Assembly (NCBI GenBank): GCA_019415705.1
Contig: DXYS01000070.1
Coordinates: forward strand, 36,871-42,730
DNA: 5,860 nt
From: Bacteroidales bacterium
GTDB taxonomy: Bacteria; Bacteroidota; Bacteroidia; Bacteroidales; Muribaculaceae
Direction: 5' to 3'
The translations under genes and the position numbers were made by a program. Below are positions 1 through 5,444 of this stretch, in pieces; within the stretch, counting starts at the first letter, position 1, and every line of letters begins with the position of its first letter. The notes below the pieces were generated by a model. The model ran no database searches, was not told the DNA's origin, and was given only the letters and a program-made list of their open reading frames with translations.

Positions 1-8
1 GTTTTTTA

Positions 9-24
9 GCAGAAAATCTTCTGC
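9..24. repeat. Short perfect inverted repeat in the leader before the malic enzyme gene
   Basis: The arms GCAGAA (9-14) and TTCTGC (19-24) are perfectly complementary around a 4-nt centre (AATC). A run of six T lies just upstream at 2-7. No T run follows the stem on the plus strand, and on the minus strand the stem is followed by an A-rich stretch, so it does not fit a normal intrinsic terminator in either direction. It could be a regulator site for the malic enzyme gene or the remains of an upstream gene's 3' end. The rest of 1-83 shows no ORF and no convincing promoter; TAATTTTA at 42-49 is one base off TAnnTTTG but has no matching -33 element. The repeat is seen directly; its role is unknown. 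Confidence 0.4.
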
Positions 25-83
25 GTTTCATAAATTGTTATTAATTTTACAGAAGAATTTGTGAATTACATAACCAACATCTC

Positions 84-1397
84 ATGTCTGACAATCTCAA
101 AAACAAAGCGCTTGACTATCACCGCTATCCGATGCCGGGTAAGATAGAAACAATCCCGACAAAAGCCACCCATCATCCCGACGATCTCTCACTCGCCTAC
201 TCTCCCGGCGTAGCTTTCCCTTGTCTTGAAATCAAAGACAACAAGGACAACGCCTATCTTTACACAAACAAGTCAAACCTCGTGGCCGTAATCTCAAACG
301 GCACCGCCGTGCTCGGCCTCGGCAATATCGGAGCAGACGCCGCCAAACCGGTAATGGAGGGTAAAGCTCTACTCTTCAAAATATTCGCCGGACTCAATTG
401 CTATGATATCGAAATCGACGAGACCGACCCTAACCGTTTTGTAGACTCCGTCAGAGCCATGTCGGGCACTTTCGGCGGCATAAACTTAGAGGACATCAAG
501 GCGCCCGAGTGCTTTGAAATCGAACGCCGTCTCAAAGAGGAGTGCGACATACCCGTGATGCACGACGACCAGCACGGCACAGCCATTGTAAGTTCTGCCG
601 CACTGATTAATGCCCTTGACATCCAGAATAAAAAAATAGATGAAATCAAGGTCGTCGTCAGCGGAGCGGGCGCAGCTGCAATCTCATGCACCAAACTTTA
701 CGTCAAATTAGGCGTCAAGAAAGAGAACATAGTCATGTGTGACAGCCACGGAGTCATACGCGCCGACCGTCAGAATCTCAACGAGTCAAAGCGCATGTTT
801 GCGACAACACGCGACATACACACTCTCGCCGAGGCTGTCAAAGACGCCGATGTATTCCTCGGTCTGTCTGTCGCCGACGCGCTCAAACCCGAGATGCTCG
901 CCTCGATGGCTCCAAGACCCATTGTTTTCGCTCTCGCCAATCCCAATCCGGAGATTGCCCGTGATATAGCGATGCAGACACGCGACGACCTTGTCTTCGC
1001 CACCGGACGCTCTGACTACCCCAATCAGATTAACAATGTGCTCGGCTTCCCGTATATATTCCGTGCCGCTCTCGACTGCCGCGCATCGGTCATCAACGAC
1101 GAGATGAAACTCGCCGCCGCACGCGCCATCGCCTCATTGGCTCGCAAACCGGTGCCCGAATCGCTCAAACGCGCCTATGGTGTGAAAGAGCTTACGTTCG
1201 GCCGCGAATATATTCTTCCCAAACCCTTCGACAAACGCCTTTTACCGACCGTCGCTCCTGTCATCGCGCAGGCCGCTGCCGACTCCGGCGTGGCACGTCA
1301 CCCGGTCGCCGACCTCGAGACCTATGCGCGTCATTTGGAAACACTCATCGAGAGCAATGATGCCTACATCGTCAAACTCATCACGAGCGGCAATTAA
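84..1397 (+). CDS. Malic enzyme, single-domain (MaeB-like without the phosphotransacetylase domain)
   Basis: Oxidatively decarboxylates malate to pyruvate and CO2 with reduction of NAD(P)+, a cytoplasmic anaplerotic/NADPH-supplying step. The 437-residue protein starts with the MaeB-type opening ALDYHRYPMPGKIETIPTK (9-27). The family's catalytic and metal sites are visible: Tyr39 in LAYSPGVA, Lys94 in KPVMEGKALLFK, Glu136-Asp137 in GGINLEDIKAPECFEIE, and Asp161-Asp162 in MHDDQHGTA. A Rossmann dinucleotide loop (VVSGAGAAAIS, 191-201) and ALANPNPE (283-290) follow. The end, after LPKPFDKRLLPTVAPVIA (378-395), falls about where MaeB proteins pass into their phosphotransacetylase-like half of roughly 300 residues, which is absent. 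The reading frame is intact and stops with TAA. The start ATG fits the family N-terminus. NAD versus NADP preference cannot be told from sequence. It converges on the MBOAT gene with 8 nt between stops. Confidence 0.95.
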   Translation: MSDNLKNKALDYHRYPMPGKIETIPTKATHHPDDLSLAYSPGVAFPCLEIKDNKDNAYLYTNKSNLVAVISNGTAVLGLGNIGADAAKPVMEGKALLFKIFAGLNCYDIEIDETDPNRFVDSVRAMSGTFGGINLEDIKAPECFEIERRLKEECDIPVMHDDQHGTAIVSSAALINALDIQNKKIDEIKVVVSGAGAAAISCTKLYVKLGVKKENIVMCDSHGVIRADRQNLNESKRMFATTRDIHTLAEAVKDADVFLGLSVADALKPEMLASMAPRPIVFALANPNPEIARDIAMQTRDDLVFATGRSDYPNQINNVLGFPYIFRAALDCRASVINDEMKLAAARAIASLARKPVPESLKRAYGVKELTFGREYILPKPFDKRLLPTVAPVIAQAAADSGVARHPVADLETYARHLETLIESNDAYIVKLITSGN

Positions 1398-1405
1398 AAT
1401 TAAAA

Positions 1406-2890
1406 CTAAAACTGGAAATAGATAAACGGTGCAACATCCTCGCCGCGCAGTTCGACAACGAGCTGCACCACCACGAGTAACACAACTAGTTTAACAAGCC
1501 ACGGCGATCTCACAAAGGTCGCCGCCGCTTTATCCCAGAAACGCGTCGGCAAGCAATGTGCGGCGACAATCAGGAGCAGCATGACAAGCCATAGCGTGCG
1601 TGCGGCTGCAAACGGCAACGCGTAAGCAAGCGAGAACCCGTCAAAGACCGACGAGATTATCTTCACCGAGTCTCCGAAACTCGCCGCCCTGAAGAATACC
1701 CACAGTAAAGCTACGACAGTCATCGTGAGCAGCCAGCTGAACACCTTTATGGCAAAACTTTCGCCCAAACGCCCCATCAGAGGCTTTGAAGCCTTGTGTA
1801 CAGCCAACCCTGCACCGTGCATGGCGCCCCAGAACACAAATTTCCATGCGGCTCCATGCCATAGACCGCCTATCAGCATGGTTGCAAAATTATTGACGTA
1901 TGTGCGCGCCGTGCCGTGGCGGTTACCGCCTAACGGTATGTAGACATAATCGCGCAGCCACGTTGACAGCGAGATATGCCAGCGGCGCCAGAAATCGGTC
2001 AGATTACGTGATTTATAAGGGAAGTTGAAATTTGGCGCGAGCTTGAATCCCATAATCAGCGCTATACCTATGGCCATGTCGGAGTAGCCCGAGAAGTCGC
2101 AGTAAATCTGCATAGTATAACCGATTATGCCCATCAAAGCCTCAAACCCGTGATAAGCGCCCGGCGCATCAAAGACCATGTCGTTATAACCGGCGATGTA
2201 GTCGGCAATAATCGCTTTTTTGACCACACCCAAGATTACAAGCCAAAAGCCCATGTAAATCTCGGCCTTTACCGCACGATGGTTGGCCCTGATTTGCGGC
2301 AGGAAATAATCGGCGCGCACTATAGGTCCGGCGACAAGTGCCGGAAAGAAAGACAGGAAGAAGGCATACTCAAGCCATGTCGCCGTCGGCTTGACTCGCC
2401 CCTTGTATACATCTATTATATAGCTGACCGACTGAAAGGTGTAAAACGAGATGCCGACCGGCAGTATAAGGTCAAGCGGCTGGAAGTTTGAGCCGACCAT
2501 AGCCGACAGATTCCACATGAAAAAGTTGGCGTACTTGAAATAAGCCAATATGCCGAGTGAGGTCATCAGCGAAAGCGCCACACAAAGCCGGCGCAAAGCA
2601 CGCCTCTCTGTCCTGACCATCAGCCGTGACAACGTCCAGTCAAAGACAGAGGTCGCGGCAAGCAACACGACAAATAATCCGCTCGACTTGTAGTAGAAAT
2701 AGAAACTGAACGCGACTACAAAGCCCGCCATCTGCCACATGCGTTTTTTGAGCAGCGCATAGACAGGGATAAAGACAAGAAACAGCGCCCAGAACGTACC
2801 GCTCGAAAAGAGCATCGGCTCCGAGGCATCATAGGTGAAAATCTCACCGAGATTGGCGACCAAGTCGCTGCTGTCATACCCGGCGTACAT
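1406..2890 (-). CDS. MBOAT family membrane O-acyltransferase (AlgI/DltB-like)
   Basis: Polytopic inner-membrane protein that probably moves acyl (often acetyl) groups from a cytoplasmic donor to an extracytoplasmic acceptor. I start it at the ATG at 2890 (494 residues, MYAGYDSSD), 1 nt after the stop of the SGNH gene. A longer reading to 2917 would need a TTG codon and overlap the upstream gene. Family landmarks: LPVGISFYTFQSVSYIIDVY (143-162), FFPALVAGPIVR (181-192), YCDFSGYSDMAIG (263-275), DFWRRWHISLSTWLRDYVYI (299-318) and the active-site block GGLWHGAAWKFVFWGAMHG (341-359). By comparison with AlgI/DltB, His345 in WHG is the likely catalytic residue; His305 and His358 are also conserved-looking. 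The length matches the family and the C-terminus (APFIYFQF) is typical of it. It is the last gene of the minus-strand cluster and pairs with the preceding SGNH gene, as AlgI/AlgJ and PatA/PatB do. The substrate is not identifiable here. Confidence 0.93.
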   Translation of the reverse strand: MYAGYDSSDLVANLGEIFTYDASEPMLFSSGTFWALFLVFIPVYALLKKRMWQMAGFVVAFSFYFYYKSSGLFVVLLAATSVFDWTLSRLMVRTERRALRRLCVALSLMTSLGILAYFKYANFFMWNLSAMVGSNFQPLDLILPVGISFYTFQSVSYIIDVYKGRVKPTATWLEYAFFLSFFPALVAGPIVRADYFLPQIRANHRAVKAEIYMGFWLVILGVVKKAIIADYIAGYNDMVFDAPGAYHGFEALMGIIGYTMQIYCDFSGYSDMAIGIALIMGFKLAPNFNFPYKSRNLTDFWRRWHISLSTWLRDYVYIPLGGNRHGTARTYVNNFATMLIGGLWHGAAWKFVFWGAMHGAGLAVHKASKPLMGRLGESFAIKVFSWLLTMTVVALLWVFFRAASFGDSVKIISSVFDGFSLAYALPFAAARTLWLVMLLLIVAAHCLPTRFWDKAAATFVRSPWLVKLVVLLVVVQLVVELRGEDVAPFIYFQF

Positions 2891-2891
2891 A

Positions 2892-3695
2892 TTATTTCTC
2901 GTCAGGCTGATGAACAAATACTCTCGCGGGGCGCGCCGTAGTCGTCTGCGGCTGCTCCATTTTTATGGGCGCGGCCGAGTGCATCGGCATCCACCGTGCA
3001 ACGCTGTCCATCCACTCTGCGGCCGAGGCCGGAGTGGGATGAGCGCCGTCATGTCCGCGCTCGAATGTCATGCCGTCGCTCTTGAAGAATGTACCTTTGC
3101 GGCATTTTGCGGCGAGCAGGTCGTTGATACCGGTGTCCTTGCGCCAGTTGGGAGGGCCGATCCACACATAAGGCCGGTCTCCGATATCAGAGAGTATCGA
3201 GTCGACACAGGCCGAACGTTTGTCGACGACATCCTTGACAAACAGCTCGTTGGCACCCAAACAGATAAAAACATAGTCGGGTTTGAGACGCCTGATATAG
3301 TCACGCAGCTTGGTCGATTTACCCCATGTGGCGGTTGTCGAGCTGTACCATATCACCGAGTAAAGTTTATGGCCGTTAGCCTTGGCGTAAGCGCCCATGC
3401 GCGGCGAGAGCCCGTCGAGCATCGAGTCTCCGATGAAAAGTATAGTCTTTGAGGCAGTGTCCAATGGTGCAGGCTGAAACGAGGCTGCGCTATCAGTCAC
3501 CGTCGAGTCAGGGAGGAATTTGACCGCAAGCGATGGAGCATCCTTTTGCAGACGTGTCTGTGTCAGACGCTCGACAATGCCCGACGACTTGAGCTTCAAA
3601 GGCCCGATACTCAGGCCGTCAAACGCAGATATCAGTATGATTACGACAAAAGCCGTAAACAGCAACACCCAGAGAGGTCTGTAATTGCTCTTCAC
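2892..3695 (-). CDS. Membrane-anchored periplasmic SGNH/GDSL hydrolase, partner of the MBOAT protein
   Basis: A 267-residue protein with an N-terminal membrane anchor (about 8-25) followed by a linker and an SGNH/GDSL esterase-fold domain. Block I is ILFIGDSMLDG (85-95), with nucleophile Ser91 in GDS. A block III-like segment is CLGANEL (145-151), with Asn149. The C-terminal Asp-x-x-His pair is in GHDGAHPT (Asp216, His219). All catalytic elements appear intact. The SSTTATWG stretch (118-125) may supply the block II region. A Pro/Thr/Arg-rich tail (about 243-267) follows the domain. The start is GTG at 3695, 11 nt after the upstream stop: there is no ATG before residue 92, and an in-frame stop lies a few codons upstream. 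In MBOAT/SGNH pairs the SGNH member transfers or removes acyl groups on a glycan outside the membrane; that role here is inferred from the gene pair. Which glycan is unknown. Confidence 0.85.
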   Translation of the reverse strand: MKSNYRPLWVLLFTAFVVIILISAFDGLSIGPLKLKSSGIVERLTQTRLQKDAPSLAVKFLPDSTVTDSAASFQPAPLDTASKTILFIGDSMLDGLSPRMGAYAKANGHKLYSVIWYSSTTATWGKSTKLRDYIRRLKPDYVFICLGANELFVKDVVDKRSACVDSILSDIGDRPYVWIGPPNWRKDTGINDLLAAKCRKGTFFKSDGMTFERGHDGAHPTPASAAEWMDSVARWMPMHSAAPIKMEQPQTTTARPARVFVHQPDEK

Positions 3696-3706
3696 GGCCC
3701 CGGAAA

Positions 3707-4225
3707 TCAGTTAGATACTATCATATATTCGCCTCCGCGCCCGGGACCGACATAATAGTGTCGCAGCCCGAAACCCTGCTCGGCCGCCGGCCCTGAAAGC
3801 GGATGTCCGTTAAGCGAGAAAACATCATATGTCGAGTGACAGTTGGGACACTCGGCCACCATCGACGTCGTGTTTATAAAAACTCGGACATCGCTACGCC
3901 GCTCCACAGGACACGCAAGATCATAGACGGTCGGATTGCCGTTGATATCGCCGACAAGCAAAAGTCCGCCAAATCCCGTGGCCGAAATGGCCGTGTAAGG
4001 ATAGTTGGCGGGCAGACGATCCTGCTTTATAAAAATACGGTAATCCATAGCGCCACCTATGCCGTAGGTATTCCACTGGGCTACAGTGGCAAAAGTCAGA
4101 CTGACAGGCATCGGCGGGATGCGTTCGTCGTCAAGTTTTGAGCATGCACCCGTGACAATCGCCGCCGCGACTGCGGCCATGGCGCACAAGGCACTCACTG
4201 TCTGACGGGCGCGCCTTAGCATCAT
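3707..4225 (-). CDS. Rieske-like envelope lipoprotein with altered cluster-binding motif
   Basis: A 172-residue predicted lipoprotein. An Arg-rich n-region and hydrophobic stretch (about 10-24) lead to a VTGAC lipobox with Cys28 as the acylated residue. The mature part resembles a Rieske fold: a first loop YDLACPVE (101-108), then a second loop AECPNCHSTYDVF (125-137), and a downstream GPA (145-147) with GLRHYYV. Canonical Rieske proteins have C-x-H and C-x-x-H. Here the first loop has Cys105 but Val107 at the His position, and the second has Cys126 and Cys129 with His130 one place later. Likely ligands are therefore Cys105, Cys126, Cys129 and perhaps His130. It may hold a different Fe-S or zinc site, or none. 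The CPNCH string also fits the c-type haem pattern CxxCH, but the surrounding STYDVF and GPA favour the Rieske-like reading. The ATG directly abuts the TAA of the SRPBCC gene, pointing to co-transcription. Function unknown. Confidence 0.75.
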   Translation of the reverse strand: MMLRRARQTVSALCAMAAVAAAIVTGACSKLDDERIPPMPVSLTFATVAQWNTYGIGGAMDYRIFIKQDRLPANYPYTAISATGFGGLLLVGDINGNPTVYDLACPVERRSDVRVFINTTSMVAECPNCHSTYDVFSLNGHPLSGPAAEQGFGLRHYYVGPGRGGEYMIVSN

Positions 4226-4642
4226 TTATGAATTTAAACGCACGAGCATGTCGCCGATCTGGTCGACAGCTTTCTGCAGAACACCTCCTACGAACGGACG
4301 CAGCATCGGAGGAATGTCTACGTCGACAGCCGTGATTATCTCGGTGGTCTCATCACCTTTATCAGTAAGGTCGACAAATAGTTTCAACGGCACAGGGGCT
4401 CCGACGGCGTCCATCTCGATGCGCTCGGGATCTCGACGAACAACGTTGAATACAATCTTGCCTACCTGACTCGTGTTGAGGGTTATGCTGTCCTTGTCGA
4501 AAGCGATATCGCCCAATTTGGCGCGCTCGGCTGCGGGAATACGATCGACGGCCTCGCCGAAACTTGTAAGATCCGCAAATTTGTCAACGATATATGTAGC
4601 CGGACGATTTATAGTCACGGCACGACTTTTATATTGGCCCAT
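4226..4642 (-). CDS. SRPBCC (START/Bet v1-like) family protein
   Basis: A 138-residue soluble, probably cytoplasmic protein with no signal peptide. The pattern is that of the SRPBCC helix-grip fold: an N-terminal strand (KSRAVTINRP, 5-14), short helices with the typical 'D..SFGEAV' turn (about 15-32), a run of alternating beta-strands (about 44-108), and a long C-terminal helix (about 112-137, PMLRPFVGGVLQKAVDQIGD) that closes the ligand cavity. Members bind hydrophobic molecules or act as polyketide cyclases, CoxG-like factors or toxins; nothing here picks one. Its length suits a single domain. The ATG lies 36 nt after pyrE and its TAA is directly followed by the lipoprotein ATG. The pyrE-SRPBCC neighbourhood may be conserved in Bacteroidales, but I cannot check that here. 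The family assignment rests on overall pattern, since SRPBCC proteins share few fixed residues. Confidence 0.75.
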   Translation of the reverse strand: MGQYKSRAVTINRPATYIVDKFADLTSFGEAVDRIPAAERAKLGDIAFDKDSITLNTSQVGKIVFNVVRRDPERIEMDAVGAPVPLKLFVDLTDKGDETTEIITAVDVDIPPMLRPFVGGVLQKAVDQIGDMLVRLNS

Positions 4643-4678
4643 AAATTAATCTGTTGCTGACTGCCTACTTGTCTTCTG

Positions 4679-5320
4679 TTATTTGCGTGCCGGAATCCAG
4701 TTTGCAGGGTCTTTACGCCACTCCTTGAGAGTGTCTACGTCGCCCGGTTTGATATAGTTTGTGGCGAGAGCGGCCTCAAGCAGAGCATTGTAGTTGCTGA
4801 GCGTAATCAGATTGACGCCGGCTTTGTGGAAATTCTCTTCGGCGACGGGGAATCCGTAGGTGAAGAGGGCGGCCATGCCGATAACCTCGCAGCCTGCTGC
4901 ACGTATTGCTTCGACAGCTTTGAGCGAGCTGCCGCCGGTTGAGATAAGGTCTTCGATAACCACTACTTTCATACCGGGTTTGAGATTACCTTCGATGAGG
5001 TTTTCGAGTCCGTGATCCTTGGGAGTAGATCTTACGTAAACGTAAGGCAGACCTAACGAATCAGCCACAAGCGCGCCTTGAGCGATTGCTCCCGTAGCAA
5101 CACCGGCTATGGCATCAACCTGCTCGAAGTTTTCGAGAATGGTGCGGCAGAGTTCTATCTTGATGAACGAGCGTATCTCCGGATATGACAGCGTCTTGCG
5201 GTTATCTGTATAGATGGGAGAGTTCCATCCTGAAGCCCATACGAAGGGGCTCTCCGGCTGAAGGTTAATGGCACTGATTTTAAGTAGTTTTTCGGCAAGG
5301 ATGCGTGCGACCTGTTTCAT
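4679..5320 (-). CDS. pyrE: Orotate phosphoribosyltransferase
   Basis: Catalyses orotate + PRPP to orotidine 5'-monophosphate + PPi, the fifth step of de novo UMP synthesis, in the cytoplasm. The 213-residue length is normal for the family. The PRPP-binding loop VVVIEDLISTGGSS (119-132) carries the adjacent acidic pair Glu123-Asp124. The mobile catalytic loop is present as YVRSTPKDHGLENLIEG (95-111), with Arg97, Lys101 and His103. SPIYTDNRKTLSYPE (34-48) and VDAIAGVATGAIAQGALVA (68-86) are further typical family segments. The ATG at 5320 gives a standard N-terminus (MKQVARILAEKLL). It is the first gene of the minus-strand cluster, with a good promoter match just upstream and no attenuator-like hairpin in the very short leader. 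No terminator is seen between it and the SRPBCC gene, so read-through is likely. Confidence 0.97.
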   Translation of the reverse strand: MKQVARILAEKLLKISAINLQPESPFVWASGWNSPIYTDNRKTLSYPEIRSFIKIELCRTILENFEQVDAIAGVATGAIAQGALVADSLGLPYVYVRSTPKDHGLENLIEGNLKPGMKVVVIEDLISTGGSSLKAVEAIRAAGCEVIGMAALFTYGFPVAEENFHKAGVNLITLSNYNALLEAALATNYIKPGDVDTLKEWRKDPANWIPARK

Positions 5321-5348
5321 TTCAAAAAGAATTATATGTTATTTACTG

Positions 5349-5379
5349 CAAAATTACTATTTTTCCACGATAAATTAAA
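5349..5379 (-). promoter_or_regulatory. Predicted Bacteroidota-type promoter for pyrE and the downstream cluster
   Basis: Reading the minus strand, TAATTTTG (5356-5349) is an exact match to the Bacteroidota -7 consensus TAnnTTTG. TTTA (5379-5376) lies 19 nt upstream, the expected spacing, and matches the -33 element TTTG at three of four bases. Transcription would begin a few bases past 5349, leaving a leader of only about 20-25 nt before the pyrE ATG. The rest of the 5321-5444 divergent gap is AT-rich. It contains an inverted repeat, TTAAAA-CATA-TTTTAA, at 5407-5422, 22 nt before the start of the plus-strand gene. I found no convincing plus-strand promoter for that gene. The match is seen directly; activity is inferred. 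Confidence 0.6.
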
Positions 5380-5444
5380 CTTTACCGATACAAATCTATC
5401 ATATAATTAAAACATATTTTAAACGCACACTAAAAGACGAGCCC

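Noticed and set aside
2..24. Intrinsic terminator at the left edge
   Set aside because: The T run lies before the hairpin on the plus strand, and the minus strand has A's rather than T's after it, so the order is wrong in both directions.
401..1003. Minus-strand and alternate-frame ORFs inside the malic enzyme gene
   Set aside because: They overlap conserved catalytic segments of the malic enzyme, and their translations look like no protein family.
2835..3452. 205-codon plus-strand ORF across the SGNH/MBOAT junction
   Set aside because: It is antisense to two well-supported genes with intact motifs, matches no family I recognise, and has no start context or promoter.
3836..3850. CxxCH (CPNCH) in the lipoprotein read as a c-type haem site
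   Set aside because: It is followed by STYDVF and GPA and preceded by a second Cys loop, as in Rieske-like proteins. A cytochrome reading lacks any further support, although haem was not strictly excluded.
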